DNA from: a virus
IMG/VR virus record: IMGVR_UViG_3300013094_000250
Coordinates: 1 to 25,646 of that record
Reading direction: 5' to 3' (one strand)
DNA length: 25,646 nucleotides
Part shown: in pieces, positions 1-8,386 of the stretch
Layout: each line of letters begins with the position of its first letter
Numbering within the stretch: position 1 is the first letter of the stretch
Position numbers and translations under genes: made by a program
Notes under the pieces: generated by a model
The model's input: only the letters and a program-made list of their open reading frames with translations
Database searches by the model: none
Told to the model about the DNA's origin: nothing

Positions 1-1098
1 TATAATGTACCCTCTAATCCAAATGATCCGAATGATTTAATTAGTAAAAGCTTTAGTCCAGAAATATCATATGTTACCAGACACATGTATGTTAATTTCA
101 ATAAACAAGATGTCCATTTAGCAAACGGAAAAATATTTAAGTTCTCTAATGACGGAAATGGTAAATGGGTTTATTATAGTACAGATACAGGTTCTACTCA
201 AGCAACTGGAGAAATTATATTAGTACAGACAAAACCTCCAAGAATAATAACAAAACCAACAACATCTAATGGTAGATCTACAATAAATTTAGTTATAACT
301 GATAACACACATAATTTTGATGTTTATTATAATACAGCAATAAGTGGTTTATATTATCCCGGTTATACAGATGTTACAGTAACCGTAAATGCTGGAGTTT
401 ATGTGGGTGCTACATCAACATCAAATAGTGCTATAACAGTTTCAGGATTTAGTACGGGGGATACTGTTACTATAGTAAACAATGGAAACATCTTTGGTTG
501 TGGTGGTGCTGGTGGTTTAGGTGAAGGATTAGGAACACAATTATCAGTTGCTAATAATGGATCAAATGGAGGAGATGCTATATTCTTGGCATATCCTACA
601 ACTATACAAAACAATGGAATAATTGCTGGTGGTGGTGGAGGTGGTGCTGGTGGTATTGCTTCTCATAGTAATACCAGTTATGCCGTATTCCATAGTAGTA
701 CTGGTGTTCAGTCTGCTTTAGTTGTAGCAGCAGGATCTGGTGGAGGTGGAGGTGGAGGTGGAGGATATGATGCTGGTCTATATGGAAGTGTTGGTACATA
801 TACCGTTCCTATAACACCTCCCGGTAAAACCCCTTCCTTCTCTATTCATGATGGAAGTATTGGTAATTCTGGTGGTTTAACAACAGGAGGAAGTGGTGGT
901 TCTGGTTGGAATCCAGTTACAAATACTGGTAGTGGTGGTAATGGTGGAAATATAGGACTTCCCGGTGTCAGTACAGGCACTGTAGATGTTAGAAACACAC
1001 AATATCCACCATTAGGTGGTAAAGCAGGAAATTATGTAAATGGGCATTCTTATATCACATGGTTGCAAACTGGTGATGTCAGAGGTAATTTAGCATAA
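1..1098 (+). CDS. Glycine-rich tail fibre / receptor-binding adhesin, 3' part
   Basis: The reading frame is open from the first base of the window, so this is the C-terminal part of a larger gene; the ATG at 85 is only the first internal Met. The visible part has a beta-rich stretch followed by an alternation of short 'NNG' turns (IVNNGNIFG, IQNNGIIAG) and polyglycine blocks (six to nine Gly in a row), ending in YITWLQTGDVRGNLA. This layout is typical of the C-terminal tip of many phage tail proteins and resembles the polyglycine-sandwich adhesins of T-even phages (gp38 type), where Gly-rich strands pack as polyglycine II helices and connecting loops contact the receptor. It is inferred to sit at the distal end of a tail fibre and bind the host surface. 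The stop is 1 nt before the next gene's ATG, so the two are probably co-translated. The family assignment is by pattern only. Confidence 0.75.
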   Translation, partial: YNVPSNPNDPNDLISKSFSPEISYVTRHMYVNFNKQDVHLANGKIFKFSNDGNGKWVYYSTDTGSTQATGEIILVQTKPPRIITKPTTSNGRSTINLVITDNTHNFDVYYNTAISGLYYPGYTDVTVTVNAGVYVGATSTSNSAITVSGFSTGDTVTIVNNGNIFGCGGAGGLGEGLGTQLSVANNGSNGGDAIFLAYPTTIQNNGIIAGGGGGGAGGIASHSNTSYAVFHSSTGVQSALVVAAGSGGGGGGGGGYDAGLYGSVGTYTVPITPPGKTPSFSIHDGSIGNSGGLTTGGSGGSGWNPVTNTGSGGNGGNIGLPGVSTGTVDVRNTQYPPLGGKAGNYVNGHSYITWLQTGDVRGNLA

Positions 1099-1099
1099 T

Positions 1100-1549
1100 A
1101 TGTTTGTATTATTTAATAAAGAGGGAACCTTCATAGGTTATAGCCCCGATATACCAGAAAACACAGAACTTCTTAAAAAAGAAATACCCAATTCTCAATC
1201 AGATATCACCATGTGGAGATGGGATGGAGATTATCAAACGGGTAGAATGATTCCACTAGATATAGGTTATCCAGTGGAAGAAATGGAACTAGAAAGAGAG
1301 CTTTTTGAATATATTGATAAAAAGTACCCATTAGCGGTACAGATGAGAAATATAATAAAACAAATAAAAATGTTAGTAAAAAACAATCTTAATTTACAGG
1401 ATGATGATTTCATGGATATGTCTGACTATATTATAAATGCAGTGGACAAACATGATAAAAGAGTTAAATACTATAGAAACTACGCAAGTTTGATACCTAA
1501 AGATGAATCAGAACGACAATTCAACACAGTTTTTGGAAAACAATCCTAG
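1100..1549 (+). CDS. Hypothetical protein downstream of the tail adhesin
   Basis: A 149-aa protein starting 1 nt after the adhesin stop (TAATATG), which suggests translational coupling. The N-terminus MFVLFNKEGTFIGYSPD is a short beta-type segment. The middle and C-terminal parts are charged and helical (EEMELERELFEYIDKKYP, then a run rich in I/K/N). There is no signal peptide or membrane segment. Its position immediately after a fibre-tip gene is where phages often encode a fibre-assembly chaperone, so that role is possible, but I do not recognise a family. It ends with TAG and overlaps the next gene by 47 nt in another frame. Confidence 0.7.
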   Translation: MFVLFNKEGTFIGYSPDIPENTELLKKEIPNSQSDITMWRWDGDYQTGRMIPLDIGYPVEEMELERELFEYIDKKYPLAVQMRNIIKQIKMLVKNNLNLQDDDFMDMSDYIINAVDKHDKRVKYYRNYASLIPKDESERQFNTVFGKQS

Positions 1550-1988
1550 TCTTAAATTAAGATATTCTCGTGGATTAGGAGATGCTATAGCAGCCATTTT
1601 ACACGGGAAAACAATAGGGTGGCTCACTCATCTTATTACAGGTAAAAAGGTTCCTTGTGCTACTTGTTCCAAAAGAAAAGAAGCACTCAATATTCTTTTC
1701 CCCATACCTTTTTGGAGAATCTTCTTTAAGACAAAACAAGATGTAACAGCAGCACTTACTAAAGAAATGGAAGCTGCTGGATTTGATTCAGCAATCTCAA
1801 AAAACAAAGAAAATGTTTCATTCACAAAAACAGAAGAAAAAACTGTAGAACCTGAAGTTGGAGTATATAATGAGACGAGAAATGCCGCAAGATATGATAG
1901 AAGTTTAGATAATTATAAGATATTATCAAGTACGGATAGTGTGGTTGGTAATAATATGATAAGAATTCAAATATACGAAAAAATTTAA
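1503..1988 (+). CDS. Hypothetical phage protein with CxxC motif
   Basis: A 161-aa protein whose ATG lies inside the preceding gene. The recognisable region is LKLRYSRGLGDAIAAIL, then IGWLTHLITGK and the cysteine motif CATCSKRKEALN at about residues 52-63, followed by a hydrophobic LFPIPFWRIFF. A 'GLGD...CxxCxxRxxxLN' arrangement occurs in small proteins of unknown function in phages and prophages, and the two Cys could bind a metal. The C-terminal half is polar and low-complexity. The real start may be slightly downstream of ATG 1503, because conservation seems to begin near residue 17, but no later ATG precedes that block. One nt separates its stop from the next ATG. Confidence 0.65.
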   Translation: MNQNDNSTQFLENNPSLKLRYSRGLGDAIAAILHGKTIGWLTHLITGKKVPCATCSKRKEALNILFPIPFWRIFFKTKQDVTAALTKEMEAAGFDSAISKNKENVSFTKTEEKTVEPEVGVYNETRNAARYDRSLDNYKILSSTDSVVGNNMIRIQIYEKI

Positions 1989-1989
1989 A

Positions 1990-2448
1990 ATGGACATAGA
2001 AATCATAACAACTCAAACAATAAGCAATGTAGACCCAACTAGAGAATTTGGTGTTCTTTTAATGAAGGCAGAATCTATTATACATATGGTTCATTGGTAT
2101 GTTTTGGATTATAATAAACATAAAATTTTAGGTAAACTTTATGAAGATTTAGATGAACTTTTCGATAAACTTCAAGAAGAAATAATCGGTTCTAGTAGAA
2201 ACAGCACAGCATTATTTCCATCAGTCAATCATGCTATTTTAAACTTAGAAAATGCTTCTCAGTTCAATGATGAAAGTGGGGATATATTGGAAATATATTT
2301 CAATGTATACAAAGAAATAAGTTCAGTTCTCACTTCCATTGAAATGAACAATTATTTAACACAAATAAAATCTGGAATACATAATACAATTGAGGATATA
2401 CTATCCAGATTCAACCAAGCCAATTATTTGCTTGGTCTTGTTAAATAA
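1990..2448 (+). CDS. Dps/ferritin-like small helical protein
   Basis: A 152-aa, almost wholly helical protein. The segment from His35 to Gly67 follows the Dps pattern: a HW pair (H35-W36), a second His (H44), Tyr51, then Asp59 and Glu63 in LFDKLQEEIIG. In E. coli Dps the ferroxidase residues H63, D78 and E82 are spaced 0/+15/+19. Here H44, D59 and E63 keep exactly that spacing, while the D67 equivalent is Gly48. This suggests a ferritin-like four-helix bundle, perhaps with a weakened iron site. Dps proteins bind DNA or oxidise iron, but the role in a phage is not clear, and a purely structural use of the fold is possible. It is the last gene of the plus-strand block and overlaps the convergent baseplate gene's 3' end by 8 nt. 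Confidence 0.7.
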   Translation: MDIEIITTQTISNVDPTREFGVLLMKAESIIHMVHWYVLDYNKHKILGKLYEDLDELFDKLQEEIIGSSRNSTALFPSVNHAILNLENASQFNDESGDILEIYFNVYKEISSVLTSIEMNNYLTQIKSGIHNTIEDILSRFNQANYLLGLVK

Positions 2449-5400
2449 ATCCTAAACCTTTATACAACTCATAGGATAATTGGCTGTCCAAGAATCCTTC
2501 TTCACTAAACCATTGGTTATTTGTTGAGAGTGTTTCTGATATTGTTGTCTGTGGATTACTCCAATCTATAAATCCTTCCAATTGGGTCAGATCGTAGCTT
2601 GGAATAAATTCATAGAACTCATAATAAGAAGTCCAATTATTGTCAGTTAATCCTATCGAATCAGCTAAAGCTTGTAAAGGATATGCACTGAGTCCATATA
2701 GATTTCCAGTTGGTATGATTCTATATTTGTTTAAAGATCTGTCTTTTAAAATCAATGGTTTACCAGCACTTACTATATAACAAAGACTTGTTATAAGATC
2801 TCCTCTATTTATTTCTCCTTGACTGTTTGTTCTTGTGAAAGCTGTCTGGTCTAGTGATCTAGCACCTAAAAGTCTAGACTGATTGATACTTGCTGTATCA
2901 ATTATTCTTTGTACTTCAGGTGGGAAATTAAGTCTAAAGTCTTCAGAATCCAATCCTACAGATTCTGCAAGATCATACAATTGATTAATATTACAAAGAT
3001 CAATATCATTATGGTTTGCTACATAGTTTGCTATTTTTTCATATGTCTCTACACCAAGATCAGTGTGGTTAAATGGATATTTTCCAAAAATAGAACCCAA
3101 GAATTGATCAAATAAAGCAGTACTCTCATTTAATGAAGGCATGAAAGCCATAGACTTCATTTGACCTGCCATGTCAAAGTTTTCATTTAATTTGAAAATA
3201 TCATAGGTCTGATGTTGAATAAAATTCAAAGGAACAGATTGACCACTTAATGAAAGTGTATTTCCACTAGTTTCAAAATATGGCAATTTATTACCATATT
3301 TGTTAGTCCATCTAAATCCTGTCCAATCTCCTATAGCCTGTGCTGATTTATTCCAAAGAGCAGATTCGATAAGGGTTGGTTCATACTGATCAGCCTGATA
3401 GAATACAAATCCTTGTGGGTTTATATAAAATTTATTCAATAAAACATTATTAATAGAATCGTATACATAAACCTGATTCTCTATTGAATTGATTACATAT
3501 ACTCTTCCTTTAATGTCTGTTGCAATACCTTCGATAGCAGTCTCATCTGTATTAATAGAAGGATCAAACCAATCTGAATGATACTGAGTATTACCTGTTC
3601 CAGTAACTTCATAAGTGGTTATTGATCCTGTGGAATTATCTAAAGAACCAATCCAATCATAACTAAAACTAAACCAAGGATTCTGTTTAACATCTAATGT
3701 TAAATGATTGAGTCCATATATAGGATATACAGAACTCAAAAGTTGACCTAAAGAGTTTCTTTTTTCTAAACTACATTCTCTTGTGCTCCAGATATTGTTA
3801 GAAAGAGCAATCCAAACATTGTCTTGATTATCTACTACAATTTCCTGTGGGGATGAGCATACAGGATAAGAATATGAGAATAACATATTACCATTTTGGT
3901 CATATTTTATAAGGTAACCACTGGCATAATTAGAATATGTTACCCAAACATTATCTTGAGTATCGGTATCAATTCCTGTAGGTTCTATAAAGTTTATATC
4001 TTGGGCATTTAAATCATTCTGATAAGTTCCAGCATTAGTATCAAATGAAAAATAGGTATTTTCGTCATACCATGCAGGATCTATATTTGGTGGAAAGTCA
4101 TAACCAGTTGCAGCAAGAGGATTTGTTGCAAATAAGAAATTACCATAACTGTCAAACTTAAAAGTGGAAACAGTATCATATAGAGTCATCCAAATATTCT
4201 GTTTACTATCCATTACAATAGATGCAGGAGATACTTGATTAGGTACTGAGAAACCAAGATTATTATCGGTAACTACTTTATTAACATCAACAGCACAAAG
4301 AATGTTTCCAAAACTATTGATTCTATACATGTAATTCAATTCAGAATCAGCTACCCATGCATGATAGGTTGGCATTGGAAGGGCTGCTATACTATTAATC
4401 CCATGAAAACCAGATAATGCCATTGGATTATTTGTAAAATCTGGTTGTGTAATAATTGGCATAGCAAAGTTGTGAACTTGTGCTATATTCAGATTTTGGG
4501 TTGTAGCAGCAGATAAGGCATCACTATAGATATACTGAGCAGTAGACATCATTCCTGCTTCTGGATTTGATATCCAAAGAATAGGATTAAAGAATTGACC
4601 ACTAAGTGTAGGAACATCAAATGTTAAGTTTCCAGTTATAGGTGTGTTTAAGGATGAAACTGCACTGGTTGTAAAGCTACCTTTGAAATAACCGGGGGTC
4701 TTATACCCTGTGTCATCTATCCATTTAAATTCTGTATTATTATTAATTAAATTTACTTTATTACTATCTATAAATTCAGTATCTATATTAGGAGAACCTA
4801 ATTTTAAAATAGAATTATTTTGATTTTCTATTGGTATGGAATGACAAAAAGCAAAATCAGGATTATAAACACAGACACCATTACCATCTATCCAAGGATC
4901 GGGATATGGTTGTCTTGTTACAGTATCAACTAAGATTGGTTGGGTTGCAGAAGGCCATCTTGGGTTGATATAATCTCTGATACCGTTTTCTGTAATATTG
5001 AGTTTATCTGGTGGTCTGAAATAAAAGAGATATGGGCAGCTTATTGATGCCAAACTATTACTAAAACCGGGTAATTCGTTATCAGCATTAAAGCTATCAT
5101 TATATGATCTAATAGCACTTGTTCTGAGTGTTGCTATTATTGTTGTATATGGATTATCGTTTAATGCTAAATCAAAATTATAAAGATCATCAATGAAATA
5201 GAAACTCGCAGTACCTGTAACACCTGCTACAAATCCTGTTTGATCGTGTGTAACTCTTCCCAATTCATCTGCATAGATCAGTGTATCAGTTGTTGTTATT
5301 GATTTAATCTTATTTCCACTAAGATCCAAAAATCTCCATTCTGGTCTTAAGAATGACCATTTATTTTCTGGATCTTGTGCTTCATATGATCTAGAAAATT

Positions 5401-6040
5401 GTGCAGCAAGATCAATTACATGTTGTCCTGTTACTGATGATGTGAAATTTAATTTAAATGGGTATCTATTATAGTGACCAGCAAATGTTGGTGGTGGTAC
5501 ATAATCAAAATAAATTGATTCGTTTAATAAAAGCTTAACATCAAGATAACTCGAAAGACTAATAACCCCAGTTTTTGTGTATGCATTTAATGATACTATA
5601 TAATTTCCCGGTAAATGGTAGATGTGTTGTGGATTTATGGAATTGCTTATACTACCATCACCAAAATTCCATAATAAAGAATATGCAGAAAGAACACTTT
5701 GTGCGTTTGTTGTAAATTGAAAAACAGTAGAATCTGCATATCCTGTTTGTGGACCAATGTTAAAATTAAGGGTATAAGATTGTGGTATATTTAAGTGGAA
5801 ATATACAATTCCAGCACCAGTTCCTACACCGTTTTGAGTAGCTAATATATAGCCATATCTATTTGTTGATCCTGTTGGTGTTCCAGAAATAATTCCTGTA
5901 GCTGGGTCTATACTAAGACCTTCTGGTAATCCAACAGCTTCCCAACTGTCGGGATTGCCTGAATAGCTTAAGGGTTCTGTGAAATAAACGCCTTGAGTTA
6001 TTTCAAATTTTTGATTGGGTGTTATATATGGTGCAGCCAT
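2441..6040 (-). CDS. Baseplate/virion protein in gp7 position with Ig-like, PKD and beta-propeller domains
   Basis: A 1199-aa protein encoded 6 nt after gp6, the place of T4 gp7 (1032 aa) in the 25-6-7 order. Visible modules: a putative Ig/cadherin-like domain at about residues 10-82 (LPEGLSIDPATGIISGTP); a PKD domain at about 88-165 (WNFGDGS, then HIYHLPGNYIVSLNAY); a beta-rich region to about 550; a propeller of the NHL / SMP-30 type at about 555-875, with repeated blades of 'D.(Q/K)(D/Q)N(V/I)W(V/M)' plus 'YDQNGN' (NIWMTLYD, NVWVTYSN, NVWIALSN, GRVYVINS); and a mostly helical C-terminal part, 900-1199 (LNENFDMAGQMKSMAF). The C-terminal part probably docks into the baseplate wedge, and the other modules would be exposed on the virion. 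The gp7 role rests on gene order and size, not on clear sequence similarity. No Shine-Dalgarno is present, so translation is probably coupled to gp6. Confidence 0.75.
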   Translation of the reverse strand: MAAPYITPNQKFEITQGVYFTEPLSYSGNPDSWEAVGLPEGLSIDPATGIISGTPTGSTNRYGYILATQNGVGTGAGIVYFHLNIPQSYTLNFNIGPQTGYADSTVFQFTTNAQSVLSAYSLLWNFGDGSISNSINPQHIYHLPGNYIVSLNAYTKTGVISLSSYLDVKLLLNESIYFDYVPPPTFAGHYNRYPFKLNFTSSVTGQHVIDLAAQFSRSYEAQDPENKWSFLRPEWRFLDLSGNKIKSITTTDTLIYADELGRVTHDQTGFVAGVTGTASFYFIDDLYNFDLALNDNPYTTIIATLRTSAIRSYNDSFNADNELPGFSNSLASISCPYLFYFRPPDKLNITENGIRDYINPRWPSATQPILVDTVTRQPYPDPWIDGNGVCVYNPDFAFCHSIPIENQNNSILKLGSPNIDTEFIDSNKVNLINNNTEFKWIDDTGYKTPGYFKGSFTTSAVSSLNTPITGNLTFDVPTLSGQFFNPILWISNPEAGMMSTAQYIYSDALSAATTQNLNIAQVHNFAMPIITQPDFTNNPMALSGFHGINSIAALPMPTYHAWVADSELNYMYRINSFGNILCAVDVNKVVTDNNLGFSVPNQVSPASIVMDSKQNIWMTLYDTVSTFKFDSYGNFLFATNPLAATGYDFPPNIDPAWYDENTYFSFDTNAGTYQNDLNAQDINFIEPTGIDTDTQDNVWVTYSNYASGYLIKYDQNGNMLFSYSYPVCSSPQEIVVDNQDNVWIALSNNIWSTRECSLEKRNSLGQLLSSVYPIYGLNHLTLDVKQNPWFSFSYDWIGSLDNSTGSITTYEVTGTGNTQYHSDWFDPSINTDETAIEGIATDIKGRVYVINSIENQVYVYDSINNVLLNKFYINPQGFVFYQADQYEPTLIESALWNKSAQAIGDWTGFRWTNKYGNKLPYFETSGNTLSLSGQSVPLNFIQHQTYDIFKLNENFDMAGQMKSMAFMPSLNESTALFDQFLGSIFGKYPFNHTDLGVETYEKIANYVANHNDIDLCNINQLYDLAESVGLDSEDFRLNFPPEVQRIIDTASINQSRLLGARSLDQTAFTRTNSQGEINRGDLITSLCYIVSAGKPLILKDRSLNKYRIIPTGNLYGLSAYPLQALADSIGLTDNNWTSYYEFYEFIPSYDLTQLEGFIDWSNPQTTISETLSTNNQWFSEEGFLDSQLSYELYKGLGFI

Positions 6041-6046
6041 ATTTTA

Positions 6047-7849
6047 TTAGAAATCAACAGACTTGATTGTTCCTGTTTGTTCTATAACTTTTATTCTTGA
6101 AGCAATATCATTTATATTGTTGAATACTGGATATTGAAAATATCCTAATGTTATATTTTGTGTGTGTACGTTTGAATCTTGATCTGGGTATAAACTATTC
6201 CAGAATAATAAAGAAATACCATTAACAGATTCATTAGTATCTGATCTATATGTTTGTACATTTTGTACACCTTCGATATTAAGGATATCGGAAGTTAATT
6301 TATATAAATCAATTACTTGTCCTAATTTTGAAGTCTTATGATTAAATGTATTGATGAAAAGATTTTTTACATCAGATAAAATAGCAGAAGAAGCTCTTCT
6401 GGTATTTTTTGTTTTAATGATATTAAGACTGTTTAAATTAATATCATTTATAGAGGGATTAGTATATACCGATTTAACATAAAAATCCAAATTAATATAA
6501 ACAGGGTCCATGATAACAACATTTGATGTCATTGTCTTTGAATCTTGTAGACCATTTATTATAAGTTCTTTTTGTGGGGGAGAAAGATAATCCTGATCTT
6601 CATTATTAGGAACAACATAAACATATACATTGTTAAAGTTACAACTGTTTGCAAACTTTATTTGATTAAATAAAACTTGATTTTGTAGTTGAGGATAATT
6701 TAATCCAATATCATAAAGATATTTCATGTGACCATTTAAATAATCATCATTGTTTACAATTGCTGTATCTGCTATAATATTAGCAAAATTTGATCTAATA
6801 TAAGAATCGTAATCTAAATTAGTTACCAATCTATATTGTGATCTAAAGGCTTTTGGTGCATTTGATCTGATGTTCTCTACAGTTTCATAATCAGAATATG
6901 AATTGGATGGATAATCATTTGATAAAGAAATATAACCAATCTGTTGATTTGAAAGTGATTCTTGTAAATTGAATGAAGTATCATTTAATATTTGAGTATA
7001 TTGTGTTGAATTGAATTTTACTATACTTGAATCATTTATAGCACCCGGAGCTATTCCAGATGTATTAGGATCAATAGCTAGATAATAAACAGCAACTTGA
7101 TCACCTTCATTTAATTTATTACCAGTGATGCCATCTCCAAATTGAATTTCGTATCTAAGATTTTCATTAAATCTTGTAGTATAAACATTATCTGTGGCTG
7201 TGTATAAGAACAGATCAGAAACGCTTGTCCATTGTTGCCAAGTTGTAGCATTCTTAGGTTTTACATAAATCTGAATATTGAAGTGATCGATATATGTTGT
7301 ATCATTGAGTGCCAAATATATAACTTCATTATCAATACCAGCAGCAGTATAGAGAGGATATTCTTGGAAAAGTCCTTGATATAAAAGATAATTGTTATTG
7401 ATATCATCAATGGTTGTAGCACCATCTACAAGTTTTGAAAATACAATATCTTGATTTGTTGAAAATTGAGTTCCTCCAACATTTATGTAACTATAACGAG
7501 GAATGAAGTAATTTCCTTTCGGAAGATTTGCTGTTGCACTCATTGAGAATGGTACATTCTGACCTAATCTTCCTACTGGCTTATAGTTCAAAAGCTTAAC
7601 AATGCGGTTCATATTCTCATACACTTGAGCTTCTGAGAACATACTTTCTGAAGATGTTTTATTTAGATAGTAAAGAAGAGTTGAAAATGTGTAACTAATG
7701 ATGTCAATTAAAGCAGAAAGGTTTGAGCCTTGATAATTTTGGTCAGTAAAAACTTGACCTTGATTGAGGCGACTAACAATGATGTCTCTGATGCTTGTAC
7801 CATCAAAGGCTACATAGGAATTTTTGTCAAAGGGTACTAAATCACTCAT
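6047..7849 (-). CDS. gp6: Baseplate wedge protein gp6 (baseplate J-like)
   Basis: A 600-aa protein close to T4 gp6 in size (660 aa). The N-terminal part (SDLVPFDKNSYVAFDGTSI, then LSALIDIISYTFSTLLYYLNKTSSE) is the typical opening of gp6/J-type proteins, which dimerise to form the inner ring of the baseplate. A J-like core follows, with a GNYFIPRYSYI turn near residue 110 and YEIQFGDGITGNKLNEGD, a hallmark of this superfamily, near 235. The C-terminal half carries the paired alpha/beta domains. Its ATG lies inside the end of gp25 (ATGAGTGA, 8-nt overlap), so translation is coupled to gp25. It is followed after 6 nt by the gp7-position gene. The combination of sequence features and gene order makes this a firm call. 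Confidence 0.93.
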   Translation of the reverse strand: MSDLVPFDKNSYVAFDGTSIRDIIVSRLNQGQVFTDQNYQGSNLSALIDIISYTFSTLLYYLNKTSSESMFSEAQVYENMNRIVKLLNYKPVGRLGQNVPFSMSATANLPKGNYFIPRYSYINVGGTQFSTNQDIVFSKLVDGATTIDDINNNYLLYQGLFQEYPLYTAAGIDNEVIYLALNDTTYIDHFNIQIYVKPKNATTWQQWTSVSDLFLYTATDNVYTTRFNENLRYEIQFGDGITGNKLNEGDQVAVYYLAIDPNTSGIAPGAINDSSIVKFNSTQYTQILNDTSFNLQESLSNQQIGYISLSNDYPSNSYSDYETVENIRSNAPKAFRSQYRLVTNLDYDSYIRSNFANIIADTAIVNNDDYLNGHMKYLYDIGLNYPQLQNQVLFNQIKFANSCNFNNVYVYVVPNNEDQDYLSPPQKELIINGLQDSKTMTSNVVIMDPVYINLDFYVKSVYTNPSINDINLNSLNIIKTKNTRRASSAILSDVKNLFINTFNHKTSKLGQVIDLYKLTSDILNIEGVQNVQTYRSDTNESVNGISLLFWNSLYPDQDSNVHTQNITLGYFQYPVFNNINDIASRIKVIEQTGTIKSVDF

Positions 7850-8351
7850 AAATGTCTATATTGTTTGCTTGAAAATTGATTTTAAATGTATCAGTCTTAC
7901 CAATATTTAATACACTATACACAAAAATCACATGATATTGATTTTGGTCGGGTAATGGCATCACTTGTACACTTTCAACACTAATTCTAGGTTCATAAGC
8001 ATTTATTGCCTGTACGATACTATCACCTAAAATTTTGGCTTTAACGTTGTTTATAGATTCAAATAGATATTGATCTAAATTACCCCCAAAATTAGGATCT
8101 AAAAGCTTTTGACCCTTTCTTGTAGTGAAAATGTTATATAAAGAGTTTCTTATGGCGTTGGAATCATAATCAGCAACGATATCATTGGAATTTACTGGAT
8201 TTAACCCATTTCCCACATTTTTACCCATAATCAAATCTAAATGTAAATCAGTATAAACATGCTGATTTGGAATTGTTTCCTTAGAAGGGTAATTAGTAGG
8301 AGAATTTACCTCTTTTGGTTTAACAAGATTATCTATATAAATAGTAGCCAT
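7842..8351 (-). CDS. gp25: Baseplate wedge protein gp25 (GPW/gp25 family)
   Basis: A gp25-like wedge subunit that joins gp6 and gp53 in the T4 baseplate and belongs to the GPW/gp25 family also found in contractile injection systems. Family features are DIVADYDSNAIRNSLYNIFTTRKGQKL followed by LDPNFGGNLDQYLFE, given here in pieces, then a C-terminal beta sandwich (PRISVESVQVMP, YHVIFVYSVL). I start it at the ATG at 8349-8351 (MATIYIDN, 169 aa). The frame stays open up to 8423, but the extra 24 codons would be antisense to the start of the divergent neighbour and would skip the TAAATA promoter candidate at 8362-8369. It is the first gene of the gp25-gp6-gp7-position operon and ends with TGA, overlapping gp6. 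Confidence 0.92.
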   Translation of the reverse strand: MATIYIDNLVKPKEVNSPTNYPSKETIPNQHVYTDLHLDLIMGKNVGNGLNPVNSNDIVADYDSNAIRNSLYNIFTTRKGQKLLDPNFGGNLDQYLFESINNVKAKILGDSIVQAINAYEPRISVESVQVMPLPDQNQYHVIFVYSVLNIGKTDTFKINFQANNIDIYE

Positions 8352-8361
8352 CTTAGGTAAA

Positions 8362-8369
8362 TATTTATG
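8362..8369 (-). promoter_or_regulatory. Late-promoter-like CATAAATA before gp25
   Basis: On the minus strand CATAAATA, one base off the T4 late promoter TATAAATA, ends 10 nt before the gp25 ATG. No Shine-Dalgarno lies between. It abuts the mirror-image motif for the divergent gene at 8370-8376. Assigned by similarity to T4 late promoters and by repetition before other unit heads in this window. Confidence 0.5.
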
Positions 8370-8376
8370 GTAAATA
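8370..8376 (+). promoter_or_regulatory. Late-promoter-like GTAAATA before the 209-aa gene
   Basis: GTAAATA ends 10 nt before the ATG at 8387. It forms an inverted pair with the minus-strand motif (TATTTA-TGG-TAAATA), so the two divergent -10 elements are back to back. A second GTAAATA lies at 8357-8363. Confidence 0.45.
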
Positions 8377-8386
8377 TCCAATATAT

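Noticed and set aside
399-799. Minus-strand frames opposite the glycine-rich adhesin
   Set aside because: They are the complement of Gly-codon runs (Pro- and His-rich text) with no start signal; shadow frames.
2414-2436. ACCAAGC...GCTTGGT hairpin at the end of the Dps-like gene as a terminator
   Set aside because: The stem is only 7 bp with a 9-nt loop, lies within the coding sequence, and neither strand has a U run after it.
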